Shown: one piece after another, positions 42,219-52,115 of the stretch
How the letters are laid out: each line of letters starts with the position of its first letter
Position numbering within the stretch: the stretch's first letter is position 1
Assembly: GCF_014050525.1 (NCBI RefSeq)
Contig: NZ_JACGAG010000004.1
Location: 62,001-126,000, forward strand
Length of the DNA stretch: 64,000 bases
Source: Clostridium sp. cel8
GTDB taxonomy: Bacteria > Bacillota > Clostridia > Clostridiales > Clostridiaceae
Direction: 5' to 3'
Program-made: the position numbers and the translations under genes
The notes under the pieces: generated by a model
Database searches by the model: none
Seen by the model: the letters and a program-made list of their open reading frames with translations, nothing else
Told to the model about the DNA's origin: nothing

Positions 42219-43061
42219 TTGGAAAGTTTAAAACATGATAAATCATATAAAATAGGATTTTATGGGGAAAAAGCTTCTTTTACTCATCAAGCCCTTCAGG
42301 AATACTTTGGAGATACTGAGAATGTTTTAAGTTGCAGCAAGTTTAAAGATGTATTTGATGCTTTGGAATCTGGAAATATAAAATATGGAGTAGTTCCTAT
42401 AGAAAATTCATCTACAGGTGGTATAACAGATGTCTATGATTTGTTTAGAGATTATGGATTTTATATAGTAGGAGAAAAATGCATTCATGTAAGTCACGAT
42501 TTACTTGGATTAAGAGGAACAAAGCTAGATGATATAACAGAAGTGTATTCACACAATCAGGCATTTTTACAGAGTAGAAAGTATTTAGAAAATAAAAATT
42601 GGAAACTTATACCGTATTTTAGCACTGCTAAAAGTGCTAAATATATAAGTGAATCTGGGTGTAAAAATAAAGCTTGTATAGCAAGTAGAAAGGCTGCAGA
42701 GTTATATAACTTAGATGTTATTGAGAAAAATATAAATTATAATAAAAATAACTATACAAGGTTTGTAATTGTTGGAAGAGAAGTTGAATTAAACAGTTAT
42801 TCGGATAAGATAAGTGTTGTATTTACACTTGAACATAAAGTAGGTACTTTATGTAATATATTAGGATATTTTAGAGATAATAATCTAAACATGACTAAAA
42901 TAGAATCAAGACCAAAGATAGATACTCCATGGGAATATTTTTTTTATATAGATTTTTACGGAAATTTACTTAATAGAGAGGTAAAAGATGCTGTAAAGCA
43001 AATTAGAAGTAAATGCAAATATTTTAAATTACTTGGAAATTATAAAACTGATTTAAAATAA
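42219..43061 (+). CDS. pheA: Prephenate dehydratase with ACT domain
   Basis: A 280-residue monofunctional enzyme giving phenylpyruvate. The PDT domain (residues 8-185) shows GEKASFTHQALQEYFG, VVPIENSSTGGITDVYDL, YSHNQAFLQSRKYL, ACIASRKAAELYNL and the catalytic NNYTRFVIVG (Thr-Arg-Phe). The ACT domain (195-275) has VGTLCNILGYF and ESRPKIDTPWEYFFYIDF, the phenylalanine-binding motif. There is no chorismate mutase domain at the N-terminus. Starts at TTG 42219 with GGAGGG upstream. Last gene of the operon. Confidence 0.94.
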   Translation: MESLKHDKSYKIGFYGEKASFTHQALQEYFGDTENVLSCSKFKDVFDALESGNIKYGVVPIENSSTGGITDVYDLFRDYGFYIVGEKCIHVSHDLLGLRGTKLDDITEVYSHNQAFLQSRKYLENKNWKLIPYFSTAKSAKYISESGCKNKACIASRKAAELYNLDVIEKNINYNKNNYTRFVIVGREVELNSYSDKISVVFTLEHKVGTLCNILGYFRDNNLNMTKIESRPKIDTPWEYFFYIDFYGNLLNREVKDAVKQIRSKCKYFKLLGNYKTDLK

Positions 43062-43100
43062 AGTAGATAAATTATAGAAAATTATACAAATAAATTGTAT

Positions 43101-43148
43101 AAGTACTAGTTATTGAATGATTTTAATGACTAGTGCTTTATTTTTATA
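43101..43148 (+). terminator. Terminator of the aro operon
   Basis: AAGTACTAGTTATT pairs with AATGACTAGTGCTT (two G-T wobbles) and is followed by TATTTTTAT. Confidence 0.75.
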
Positions 43149-43232
43149 TTAAAAGTTTTATTATGAAATATATTAAAATTAATTATTCATTATGTAATTC
43201 AAAAATATTTATTTATTAACAAATAGGTTAAA

Positions 43233-43268
43233 AAATTTATTGATAAATATTTATTTATCAATAAATTT
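43233..43268 (+). repeat. Perfect 16-bp-arm inverted repeat upstream of APC permease 3
   Basis: AAATTTATTGATAAAT (43233-43248) and its exact complement (43253-43268) flank 4 nt. It stands 139 nt before the permease start in the 43,149-43,406 interval, and could be an operator or an RNA hairpin. The interval holds nothing else I can assign. Confidence 0.5.
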
Positions 43269-43406
43269 ATAAAATACTATTGATTTAAAATTAAAATGGT
43301 AGTAATATATTTAAAAATGCAATAGTAAAAATATTTCATATAGTTTAATTGCAGATAAAATTATGATAATAATTTTAATTATTAAATTTTAAGAGGAGGA
43401 AAAAAT

Positions 43407-44813
43407 ATGAAAGACATCTTTAGGACTAAATCTATAGAAGATTTAATAGACGAAACTAAAAAAGAAGGAGGATTACAAAAAGTCCTTGGAGCTTTTGGAC
43501 TTACTATGCTTGGAATTGGAGCTATAATTGGAACAGGAATTTTTGTACTTACAGGAGAAGCTGCTGCTGATTATTCTGGACCTGCACTTATAATTTCATT
43601 TATTATAGCTGGTATTGCTTGTGGTTGTGCTGCACTTTGCTATTCAGAGTTTGCAGCTATGGTGCCAGCTGCTGGAAGTGCATATACCTATGGATATATA
43701 GCATTAGGTGAGTTTTGGGCTTGGATCATAGGATGGGATCTAATACTTGAATATGCCTTTGCAATTGGAGCTGTATCAATTGGATGGTCAGGATACATGG
43801 TAAGTATATTGAATAGCTTTGGGATAAATCTTCCAGCTAGCTTAATAGCATCACCATTTAATGGAGGAATTATAAATCTACCTGCAGTATTTATAATAGC
43901 ACTTATAACTTATATAAATATTATAGGAATAAGACAAAGTAGCACAGTAAATAATATAATAGTTGGAATTAAATTGTTAGTTGTATTTTTATTCATAGCT
44001 CTTGGAGTAAGACATATTACACCTGCAAACTGGCATCCTTTCATGCCTTATGGATGGAGTGGTGTGTTCTCAGGTGCATCGGTAATATTTTTCGCATATA
44101 TAGGATTTGATGCAGTATCTACAGCAGCTGAAGAAGTTAAAAATCCACAAAGGGATTTACCAAGAGGAATTATAGCTTCTCTTATAGTTTGTACAATACT
44201 TTATATTGCAGTATCGGGAATTTTAACAGGTATGGTTCCATATCTTAAGTTCAAGAATAATGCAGCTCCAGTTGCATTTGCTCTTCAACAAGTTGGATAT
44301 CATTGGGGATCTGCACTTGTTTCAGTAGGTGCTATATGTGGACTTACTTCTGTACTTCTTGTTATGATGTTTGGACAAACTCGTGTACTTTTTGCTATGT
44401 CAAGAGATGGATTGCTACCTAGCTTTTTTGGACATGTTAACAAAAGACATAAAACTCCTGTTAGAAGTTCACTATTAGTTGGTATTGTAACTGGAACTGT
44501 TGCAGGACTTTTACCTATTAATATAGTAGCTGAACTTACGAATATAGGTACATTAAGTGCATTTATAATAGTATCTGCAGCAGTTTTGGTGCTTAGAAAA
44601 AAGGATCCAAATAGAAAAAGAGCATTTAAATGTCCTTGGGTGCCTGTAATTCCAATTTTATCTATAGTATTTTGTGGAATACTCATAATTAAGCTACCTG
44701 TTGTAACTTTAATTAGATTTGTAGTATGGCTTGCACTTGGACTTATAATCTATTTTTTCTATGGATATAAGCATAGTTTGGTTACAGCAGGATATCACAA
44801 AAAAGGTGCCTAG
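43407..44813 (+). CDS. APC-family amino acid permease, third paralogue
   Basis: A 468-residue, 12-TM transporter of the same branch as the tandem pair at 32-35 kb but clearly more distant. TM1 reads LGIGAIIGTGIFVLTGEAA, TM6 FFAYIGFDAVSTAAEEVKNPQRDLPRGI, and there is a DPNRKRAFKCPWVPVIP segment before the last helices. GAGGAGG lies upstream of the ATG. It stands between the aro and leu operons. An aromatic or branched-chain substrate would fit the neighbours but is only a guess. Confidence 0.9.
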   Translation: MKDIFRTKSIEDLIDETKKEGGLQKVLGAFGLTMLGIGAIIGTGIFVLTGEAAADYSGPALIISFIIAGIACGCAALCYSEFAAMVPAAGSAYTYGYIALGEFWAWIIGWDLILEYAFAIGAVSIGWSGYMVSILNSFGINLPASLIASPFNGGIINLPAVFIIALITYINIIGIRQSSTVNNIIVGIKLLVVFLFIALGVRHITPANWHPFMPYGWSGVFSGASVIFFAYIGFDAVSTAAEEVKNPQRDLPRGIIASLIVCTILYIAVSGILTGMVPYLKFKNNAAPVAFALQQVGYHWGSALVSVGAICGLTSVLLVMMFGQTRVLFAMSRDGLLPSFFGHVNKRHKTPVRSSLLVGIVTGTVAGLLPINIVAELTNIGTLSAFIIVSAAVLVLRKKDPNRKRAFKCPWVPVIPILSIVFCGILIIKLPVVTLIRFVVWLALGLIIYFFYGYKHSLVTAGYHKKGA

Positions 44814-44921
44814 AAGTTACTAGAATCAATTGGTTAAATTAGTAGAATATGAGGAGCTAGTTTTCTTTATATTCTACCTTTATATTTTGATTAAAAAGTT
44901 GTTTAGAATTTTTGAAAAGTA

Positions 44922-44950
44922 TTGACAGATATATAAGTTTATATTATACT
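44922..44950 (+). promoter_or_regulatory. Promoter of the T-box/leu operon
   Basis: TTGACA (44922-44927), 17-nt spacer, TATACT (44945-44950). Transcription would start near 44957, about 25 nt before the first T-box. Confidence 0.75.
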
Positions 44951-44981
44951 ACACCTATATTAAATTTTAAATTAAATACTG

Positions 44982-45187
44982 TGAAGGGGAAAAGTAAATT
45001 TACTTGATTCTTTAAGCGAGTGGGGATGGTGAAAGCTCACAGATATTGTAAATTGAAGCTCGCCCTGGAGTTACAAGCTGAAATTAAAGTAAGCTGTGTC
45101 GGCTTAGGTCGTTATTTAATGAAGTAATAATTTGGGTGGTACCGCGACAGATCCATCGCCCCAGAGCGATTGTGACCTGTTTTTTTA
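44982..45187 (+). promoter_or_regulatory. T-box riboswitch 1 (leucine type)
   Basis: Stem I begins AAGCGAGTGGGGATGGTGAAAGC and closes with GAAGCTCGCCC. A CTC triplet in that 3' strand is the probable leucine specifier. The T-box sequence GGGTGGTACCGCG lies at 45134-45146. The terminator (ACAGATCCATCGC against GCGATTGTGACCTGT, then T7) follows at 45147-45187. Uncharged tRNA-Leu would pair with the specifier and the T-box bulge and prevent termination. Confidence 0.92.
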
Positions 45188-45237
45188 TACAAAATTTTAA
45201 GTATATATAGGTTAAAAATGTTAATAGTTAAAAATTA

Positions 45238-45450
45238 TGATGGAGAAAAGTAGATTTATATTAATTTGAAAGCGAGTGAGAATTGGTGGGAGCTCATAAA
45301 TTTTATAAATCGAAACTCACTCCTGAATTGCAGGCTGAAATTAAAGTAAGCTGTGTCGGCTTAGGTCGTTATTTAATGAAGTAATAATTTGGGTGGTACC
45401 GCGGTATATTTTTCGCCCCAAAGCGAGAAATATGCCGCTTTATTTATTAA
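45238..45450 (+). promoter_or_regulatory. T-box riboswitch 2 (leucine type), tandem copy
   Basis: The second complete T-box has stem I AAGCGAGTGAGAATTGGTGGGAGC with 3' strand GAAACTCACTCC, again with CTC at the equivalent place. GGGTGGTACCGCG is at 45391-45403, and the terminator GCGGTATATTTTTCG against CGAGAAATATGCCGC then TTTATTT is at 45400-45447. From GCTGAAATTAAAG through the T-box motif (about 70 nt) it is identical to copy 1, while stem I and the terminator differ. The two act in series before leuA. Confidence 0.92.
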
Positions 45451-45586
45451 TTGATAAAAAATATTAACTGGCCAGTTAATAATTATAATATAAATATAAA
45501 TTACAATATAAGTTAATAAGAAATATTTATAAAATTAAGAATATATTTTTAAATGAAAATATTAATTATATTTTGGAGGAGTAAAT

Positions 45587-47107
45587 ATGAAAAACGAAAA
45601 AGTTTATATATTTGACACTACAATGAGAGATGGAGAGCAGACACCAAGAGTGAATTTAAATGTAAAGGACAAGGTAGAAATTGCAAAACAATTAGAAAGA
45701 ATGAATGTTGATGTTATAGAGGCAGGATTTCCTGTGGCATCCAAAGGAGATTTTGAAGCAGTTAGGGCTGTGGCGAAATCTGTAAGTAAGCCGGTTGTAG
45801 TTGCACTTTCTAGAGCTGTAAAAGGTGATATAGATAGAGCTTGGGAGGCCGTGAAATACGCACAGAAACCTAGAATACACACATTTATAGCAACTTCTGA
45901 TGTTCATATGAAATATAAGCTAAAAATGAGTGAAGATGAAGTTTACAAAAGAGCTGTTGATATGGTCAAGTATGCAAAATCAATTTGCCCTAGTGTTGAG
46001 TTTTCACCAGAAGATGCTACAAGAACTAATCCTAAATTTCTTTATAGAGTAGTTGAAGGTGTAATAGATGCAGGAGCAGATATAGTAAATATTCCAGATA
46101 CAGTTGGATATGATATACCTGATGAATTTGGAGAATTCATTAGAAAAATAAAGGAAAATGTACCTAATATAGATAAAGCTATTATAAGCGTTCATTGTCA
46201 TGATGACTTAGGTATGGCAGTTGCCAATTCAATAGCAGCTATAAAAAATGGTGCAAGACAAATTGAATGTGCAGTTAATGGAATTGGAGAAAGGGCTGGA
46301 AATGCAGCACTAGAAGAAGTAGTTATGGCAATTAAAACAAGAGGGGACTACATTGGATGCAGAACAGATATTGTAACTGAGGAAATAGTAAAGACGAGTA
46401 AACTTATAAGTCATGTAACTGCAATGCCAATTCCAAATAATAAATCTATAGTTGGATCAAATGCATTTGCTCATGAAGCAGGGATTCATCAGCATGGAGT
46501 ACTTGCATGTAGAGATACCTATGAAATTATGACTCCAGAATCTATAGGGCTTAAGAAGAGTACTCTAGTCATGGGTAAACACTCTGGCAGACATGGTTTT
46601 GTACAACATTTGAAAGAACTTGGATATGACAATTTAAGTGAAGAAAATATAGATGATGCGTTTAAGAAATTTAAAGATTTAACTGCTAAGAAAAAAATAA
46701 TCTCTGATGAGGACATTGAAACAATAATTAATCATGAGATATTCCAGGTTCCAGAAGCATATGATTTGAAGTATTTTCAATTTTCAAGTGGCAATACAAT
46801 GGTTTCAACTTCAACAATAGAATTAGAACACAACAATAAAAATATAAGAGAAGCAGCTTGTGGTGATGGTCCTGTAGATGCAGCATTTAAGGCTATTGAG
46901 AAGGCCTCTGGTATGGATATAAAACTCAAGGATTATTTTATAAGGTCTATTGGCAGTGGAAAAGATGCTGTAGGAGAAGTAACTGTGAAAGTTGAAAAAG
47001 ATGGCAGAGTATTTACAGCTAAGGGAATTAGCACTGATGTTGTAGAAGCTAGTGCAAGGGCTTTTGTAAATGCAATAAATAGAATTCACTATGAAATTGG
47101 ATGTTAA
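45587..47107 (+). CDS. leuA: 2-isopropylmalate synthase
   Basis: A 506-residue enzyme condensing acetyl-CoA with 2-oxoisovalerate, the first leucine-specific step. The barrel has FDTTMRDGEQTPRVNL, VIEAGFPVASKGDFEAV, VEFSPEDATRTNPKFL, SVHCHDDLGMAVANSIAAIKNGARQIECAVNGIGERAGNAALEE and SNAFAHEAGIHQHG. The C-terminal regulatory domain (about residue 385 on) ends SARAFVNAINR, where leucine feedback would act. The ribosome site is GGAGGAG. First gene of leuACDB. Confidence 0.94.
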   Translation: MKNEKVYIFDTTMRDGEQTPRVNLNVKDKVEIAKQLERMNVDVIEAGFPVASKGDFEAVRAVAKSVSKPVVVALSRAVKGDIDRAWEAVKYAQKPRIHTFIATSDVHMKYKLKMSEDEVYKRAVDMVKYAKSICPSVEFSPEDATRTNPKFLYRVVEGVIDAGADIVNIPDTVGYDIPDEFGEFIRKIKENVPNIDKAIISVHCHDDLGMAVANSIAAIKNGARQIECAVNGIGERAGNAALEEVVMAIKTRGDYIGCRTDIVTEEIVKTSKLISHVTAMPIPNNKSIVGSNAFAHEAGIHQHGVLACRDTYEIMTPESIGLKKSTLVMGKHSGRHGFVQHLKELGYDNLSEENIDDAFKKFKDLTAKKKIISDEDIETIINHEIFQVPEAYDLKYFQFSSGNTMVSTSTIELEHNNKNIREAACGDGPVDAAFKAIEKASGMDIKLKDYFIRSIGSGKDAVGEVTVKVEKDGRVFTAKGISTDVVEASARAFVNAINRIHYEIGC

Positions 47108-47135
47108 TTTTAATTTATTAGGAGGAGATATATAA

Positions 47136-48401
47136 ATGGGAATGACAATGACTCAAAAAATATTAGCTAAACATGCAGGGCTTGAAAGTGTAAAGGCTGG
47201 ACAACTTATTAATTGTAAGCTAGATATGGTTTTAGGAAATGATATAACTACACCTGTTGCCATAAGAGAATTTGAGAAAACTGGAGTAAAAGAAGTTTTT
47301 GATAAGTCTAAGGTAGCGATTGTCCCAGATCATTTCTCTCCAGCAAAAGATATAAAATCTGCTGAGCAGTGTAAATGCGTTAGAGATTTTGCAAAAGATA
47401 AAAATATAGAAAATTATTTTGAAGTTGGACAGATGGGGATTGAACATGCTCTTCTTCCTGAAAAAGGACTTGTTGTTGCAGGAGAAGTAGTAATAGGAGC
47501 AGATTCACATACATGTACCTATGGTGCACTTGGAGCTTTTTCAACTGGAGTTGGAAGTACAGATATGGCAGCAGGAATGGCAATAGGATCGGCTTGGTTT
47601 AAGGTACCTGAAGCAATTAAGTTCGTATTAAAAGGTAATTTAAAGCCATGGGTTAGTGGAAAAGATGTAATTCTTCATATAATAGGAAAAATAGGAGTAG
47701 ATGGTGCACTCTATAAATCTATGGAGTTTACAGGAAGTGGAGTTTCAAATTTATCTATGGATGACAGATTCACTATAAGTAATATGGCTATTGAAGCAGG
47801 TGCTAAAAATGGAATATTTGAAGTAGATGAAAAAACTATAGAATATATGAAAAATCACTCTTCGAAAGAATATAGTATATATACTGCAGATGAAGATGCC
47901 GTATATTCAGATACTATAGAAATTGATTTAAGTACTATAAAGCCAACAGTTGCTTTCCCTCATCTTCCGGAAAACACTAGAACAATTGATGAAGTTGGAG
48001 ATGTTTATATAGATCAAGTTGTAATAGGATCATGTACTAATGGAAGAATAAGTGATTTGAGAATAGCGGCAAAAGTAATGAAAGATAAAAAAATTAAAGA
48101 CAATGTAAGGGCAATTATAATTCCAGCAACTCAGCAAATATATCTTCAAGCTATGAAAGAAGGACTTATTGAAACATTTATAAATGCTGGAGCAGTAGTG
48201 AGCACTCCAACTTGTGGACCATGTCTTGGAGGTTATATGGGAATACTTGCAAAAGGAGAGAGAGCTATATCAACTACAAATAGAAATTTTGTAGGTAGAA
48301 TGGGACATGTTGAAAGTGAAGTTTATTTAGCTAGTCCTGCAGTGGCAGCAGCTTCTGCAATTACAGGTAAAATTTCATCACCAGAGGAGGTAATAAAATA
48401 A
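47136..48401 (+). CDS. leuC: 3-isopropylmalate dehydratase large subunit
   Basis: A 421-residue aconitase-family subunit. It carries the [4Fe-4S] cysteines in [14 protein letters not shown] and [19 protein letters not shown], the DHFSPAKD and [25 protein letters not shown] active-site segments, and a [23 protein letters not shown]-terminus. Works with LeuD to isomerise 2- to 3-isopropylmalate. The archaeal/clostridial length (about 420) is normal. Its stop shares one base with the LeuD start. Confidence 0.94.
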   Translation: MGMTMTQKILAKHAGLESVKAGQLINCKLDMVLGNDITTPVAIREFEKTGVKEVFDKSKVAIVPDHFSPAKDIKSAEQCKCVRDFAKDKNIENYFEVGQMGIEHALLPEKGLVVAGEVVIGADSHTCTYGALGAFSTGVGSTDMAAGMAIGSAWFKVPEAIKFVLKGNLKPWVSGKDVILHIIGKIGVDGALYKSMEFTGSGVSNLSMDDRFTISNMAIEAGAKNGIFEVDEKTIEYMKNHSSKEYSIYTADEDAVYSDTIEIDLSTIKPTVAFPHLPENTRTIDEVGDVYIDQVVIGSCTNGRISDLRIAAKVMKDKKIKDNVRAIIIPATQQIYLQAMKEGLIETFINAGAVVSTPTCGPCLGGYMGILAKGERAISTTNRNFVGRMGHVESEVYLASPAVAAASAITGKISSPEEVIK

Positions 48402-48895
48402 TGATAGAAGGAAGAGTAATTAAATATAAAGATAATGTAGATACAGATGTTATAATACCTGCAAGATATTTAAATACAAGCGATCCTAAAGAACTTGCAT
48501 CTCATTGTATGGAGGACTTAGATGAAAATTTTAAAGAGAAAATAAAAGAGAGATCAATTATTGTTGCAGGAAAAAACTTTGGATGTGGTTCTTCAAGAGA
48601 ACATGCTCCAATAGCTATAAAAGCATCTGGAATAAAATGTGTAATTGCTGATAGCTTTGCAAGAATCTTTTTTAGAAATTCAATAAATACAGGACTTCCT
48701 ATAATGGAGTGCAAAGAAGCATCGGAAGATATAGAAGATGGTGACAAAATAGCTATAGATGTAACTACAGGAATTATAAAGAATTTAACTAAGGGAAAAA
48801 CCTATAAGGCTGCACCTTTTCCAGAATTTATGCAGAAAATTATAGATTGTGATGGACTTATAAATTATATAAAGAAAGAAGTGGCTGAAAAATGA
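48401..48895 (+). CDS. leuD: 3-isopropylmalate dehydratase small subunit
   Basis: A 164-residue swivel-domain subunit of the LeuCD enzyme. [19 protein letters not shown] and [21 protein letters not shown] (substrate-binding Ser-Arg) with [18 protein letters not shown] are diagnostic. The short length belongs to the archaeal/clostridial type. It is translationally linked to both neighbours (TAATG with leuC, ATGA with leuB). Confidence 0.94.
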   Translation: MIEGRVIKYKDNVDTDVIIPARYLNTSDPKELASHCMEDLDENFKEKIKERSIIVAGKNFGCGSSREHAPIAIKASGIKCVIADSFARIFFRNSINTGLPIMECKEASEDIEDGDKIAIDVTTGIIKNLTKGKTYKAAPFPEFMQKIIDCDGLINYIKKEVAEK

Positions 48896-49956
48896 AAATA
48901 GCAGTTATAAAAGGAGATGGAATAGGTAAGGAAATTGTTTCTGAAGCTTTAAAAGTTTTAGATGTTATATCAAAAAAGTATAAAGTAAATTTTCAGTGTG
49001 AGGAAGTACTTTTAGGTGGAGAGGCTATAGATAAAACTGGAGGTCCTATTCCACAGGAAACTATAGATATTTGCAAAAAAAGTGATGCTGTACTTCTTGG
49101 AGCTGTTGGAGGACCAAAGTGGGATCATATACCAAGTAATTTAAGACCGGAGGTTGGGCTTTTAGGCATTAGAAAAGCACTTGGAGTATTTGCAAATTTA
49201 AGACCTGCTATTTTGTTTCCTCAACTTAAATTTGCATCAAATTTAAAGCCAGAGGTTTTAGGTGATGGTTTAGACATAATGATTGTAAGAGAATTAATAG
49301 GTGGAATTTATTTTGGAGAAAAGAAACGTATTGATATACCAGGTGGTCAGAAAGCATGGGATGTTATGGCATATTCTACACCTGAAATAGAGAGAATTGC
49401 ACACAAGGGTTTTGAAATTGCAAGAAAGAGAAATAAAAAACTTACTCTAGTTGATAAGGCAAATGTGCTTGAAAGTTCAAGACTTTGGAGAGAAACTGTA
49501 ACTGAAATCTCAAAAGAATATGAAGATGTAGAGTTTAATTGCATGTATGTAGATAATGCATCGATGCAGCTTATTAGAGATCCAAAGCAATTTGATGTTA
49601 TTGTTACAGAAAATACATTTGGGGATATATTAAGTGATGAAGCATCAATGCTTACAGGTTCACTTGGAATGCTTCCATCTGCAAGTATTGGAAATGGCAA
49701 AATTGGAATTTATGAACCTATACATGGTTCAGCACCTGATATTGCAGGAAAGAATATAGCAAATCCAATTGCTACAATTATGAGCGTAGCTATGATGCTT
49801 AGATATACTTTTAATATGGATTCTGCGGCATTAGATATTGAACAAGCAGTGTCCAAGGTTTTAGATGAAGATTATCGTACTCAAGATATTATGGAGTATG
49901 GGAAAAAATTAGTTGGAACTAAGGAGATGGGAGATTTAATATCAAGTAAAATATAA
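48892..49956 (+). CDS. leuB: 3-isopropylmalate dehydrogenase
   Basis: A 354-residue NAD-dependent decarboxylating dehydrogenase giving 2-oxoisocaproate. [112 protein letters not shown] and [19 protein letters not shown] are all family signatures. It overlaps leuD by 4 nt and ends at a terminator. Confidence 0.95.
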   Translation: MKIAVIKGDGIGKEIVSEALKVLDVISKKYKVNFQCEEVLLGGEAIDKTGGPIPQETIDICKKSDAVLLGAVGGPKWDHIPSNLRPEVGLLGIRKALGVFANLRPAILFPQLKFASNLKPEVLGDGLDIMIVRELIGGIYFGEKKRIDIPGGQKAWDVMAYSTPEIERIAHKGFEIARKRNKKLTLVDKANVLESSRLWRETVTEISKEYEDVEFNCMYVDNASMQLIRDPKQFDVIVTENTFGDILSDEASMLTGSLGMLPSASIGNGKIGIYEPIHGSAPDIAGKNIANPIATIMSVAMMLRYTFNMDSAALDIEQAVSKVLDEDYRTQDIMEYGKKLVGTKEMGDLISSKI

Positions 49957-49963
49957 ATTTTTG

Positions 49964-49993
49964 TTACTCCATAATTTATGGAGTAATTTTTTT
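49964..49993 (+). terminator. Terminator of the leu operon
   Basis: TTACTCCATAA pairs with TTATGGAGTAA and runs into TTTTTTT. Confidence 0.85.
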
Positions 49994-50187
49994 ATTAGCA
50001 TATGTAGTATAATTAGTTCCTTAATAGGTTTTTTAAAAATTAATCTTAGCCTATAAAGAGGTATATTTGTTAACTTATGAAATCATATTAAAGTTTTGAC
50101 ATGGAATGATTAGACATATATAATTAAAAAAGGCATAAATATTTTTGAAAAAGAAAATGAGTAGTGTAGAAAGAGCTCGAAAAATAG

Positions 50188-50216
50188 CCTAATTATAGGT
50201 GTTTTTTTATTTTTAA
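50188..50216 (+). terminator. Weak hairpin/T-run before the chemoreceptor remnant
   Basis: GCCTA/TAGGT forms a short stem followed by GTTTTTTTATTTTT. It lies 20 nt before the receptor ORF. No riboswitch motif was recognised in 49,994-50,231. Confidence 0.3.
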
Positions 50217-50231
50217 AAGAGGAGACTTATT

Positions 50232-51508
50232 ATGGAAATATTAAAAAAACGTCAAAAATAAAAGATGATATGTTTAAAAATATTGATAACATTATATCAA
50301 TTAATTATAATAAAGCAGAAAATAATTCTCTTAAAAATGCTTCTTTATATCTAAAATCTAAAGTTTTTGTTATTGTATTTATAATATTAGGAATGATCCT
50401 GGCAGTGGCTATTGGATTAATTACTGCAAAGGGAATAAATTCTGTTCTTAAACAAATATTAAATTTTGCTACAAATATTTCAAAATATGATCTTTCATAT
50501 AAATGGAAAATAACAAGACGTGATGAGTTTGGCGATACAGGTCAGGCACTTAGTAAGGCTCAGGATAATATTAAGGAAATTCTAGACACAATAATGAATA
50601 GTTCTCAAGACATGAGTGCTTCTTCAGAGGAGCTTTCGGCTTCTGTTGAAGAATTAAATGCAAAATTTCAAGATATAGATAGTTCAACAAATGAAATTGC
50701 ATCTTCTGTAGAAGAAAATAGTGCTTCTTCACAGGAAATTTCAGCTTCTGTAGAGGAAATAAATGCAAGTATTAATGAATTATCAAATAGAGCTGTAGAA
50801 TCAAGCAATGTATCTACTAAATCTAAAAGTGAAGCTTCTGAAATAAAAAACAAGGTTGAATGTTCTATTAAAAAAAGTCAAAACGTGTATAAGGAAAAAA
50901 GTGAAAATATATTAAAAGCTATAGAAGACGGAAAAATTGTAGAAAATGTTAGGGTAATGGCTGAAACTATTGACAGTATAGCAGAACAAACAAATTTGCT
51001 TGCATTAAATGCAGCAATTGAAGCAGCACGGGCGGGGGAACATGGTAAAGGATTCTCTGTAGTTGCAGATGAGGTAAGACAGCTTGCAGAGCAATCTCCA
51101 CAGGCAGTAGGTGCAATTCGGAGTACGATAGATAAAGTTGAAAAAGCATTTAGAAATCTTTCATATAATAGTAGTAATATATTGGAATTTTTTAATGATA
51201 CACTAAATAGACAATTCAATTATTTTTCATTTATAGGTGACAAATATAAAGAGGATGCAGATTTTATAAATAATATGTCTAATGAAATTGCGTGTATGAC
51301 GAAACAACTTGCATTAACTACTGATCAAGTAAGTAGTAGAATACAATCTATGTCTGAAGCATCTCAAAAATCATCTGAGAATATAATTAGGATTAAAGAT
51401 AGTATTAATCAAATTACAAAAGCAATGAATGATTTATCATCTACGGCACAAAATAATGCAGAAATGTCACAAAATTTAGGTGAAGTAGTCCAGAGATTTA
51501 CTTTATGA
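50232..51508 (+). pseudogene. Methyl-accepting chemotaxis protein, N-terminally deleted and frameshifted
   Basis: A ribosome site (AGAGGAG) and ATG at 50232 start MEILKK but then meet TAA. Adding one A to the A7 run at 50243-50249 joins this start to the long frame ([15 protein letters not shown] and on). The protein then has one TM helix ([21 protein letters not shown]), a HAMP domain and a full signalling domain with the tip hairpin [47 protein letters not shown]. The first TM and the extracellular sensor are absent, so it cannot sense an outside ligand in the normal way. The tip has SPQAVGAI where SSQAV is usual. Probably a decayed receptor. The run-length change could be a sequencing error, but the missing sensor is not. 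Confidence 0.75.
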
Positions 51509-51568
51509 TTGTAGAAAAAGTATTATTGAATTTTATATTTATTGGTATAATAAATAGTAGGAGATGAA

Positions 51569-52063
51569 ATGTTTATGAAAAGTATTGTATTTGCAGGAGG
51601 TTGTTTTTGGGGAGTTCAAGCATATTTTGATACAAAAGATGGTGTTGTTAAAACTAAAGTAGGATATGCAAATGGAAATGAAAATATTAAAAATCCTAGT
51701 TACGATGAAGTATGTACTGGGAAAACAGGATTTGCAGAAGCTTGTTTTATAGAGTATGATCCTAAAATAATATCCCTTTATAAATTGTTAAAGTTATACT
51801 GGAGGATAGTTAATCCTACACTTTTAAATAGGCAGGGAAATGATATAGGTAAGCAGTATAGAACAGGAATTTATTATATTGATGATAGTGATGTGGAAGT
51901 TATAGAAAAGTCTAAGGTGGAAGAACAAGAAAAATATGAAAGACCAATTTTAACTGAAATATTACCTCTTAAAAATTTTTATGATGCAGAAGAATATCAC
52001 CAAAAATATCTAGATAAAAATCCAGGAGGATATTGTCATATACCGAGAGAATTAATGAAATAG
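51569..52063 (+). CDS. msrA: Peptide methionine sulfoxide reductase A
   Basis: A 164-residue enzyme reducing methionine-S-sulfoxide in proteins. The N-terminal [12 protein letters not shown] holds the catalytic Cys-Phe-Trp. [27 protein letters not shown], the [15 protein letters not shown] motif and [16 protein letters not shown] are conserved. ATG 51569 follows AGGAG by 5 nt; ATG at 51575 is a possible alternative. The coding end lies inside the terminator's 5' arm. Part of the oxidative-damage repair set. Confidence 0.93.
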   Translation: MFMKSIVFAGGCFWGVQAYFDTKDGVVKTKVGYANGNENIKNPSYDEVCTGKTGFAEACFIEYDPKIISLYKLLKLYWRIVNPTLLNRQGNDIGKQYRTGIYYIDDSDVEVIEKSKVEEQEKYERPILTEILPLKNFYDAEEYHQKYLDKNPGGYCHIPRELMK

Positions 52064-52093
52064 AAGGCACAAATGTGCCTTCTATTTCATTAA
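52052..52093 (+). terminator. Bidirectional terminator overlapping the msrA stop
   Basis: Perfect 20-bp arms (52052-52071 and 52074-52093) flank 2 nt. The 5' arm includes the last three codons and stop of msrA. It also ends the convergent symporter gene. Confidence 0.8.
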
Positions 52094-52115
52094 AATTTTA
52101 ATTTATAGAATTATG

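Noticed and set aside
44982-45450. Duplicated 70-nt block as an assembly artefact or mobile repeat
   Set aside because: Stem I and terminator sequences of the two copies differ and both are complete T-boxes, so a real tandem duplication is the better explanation.
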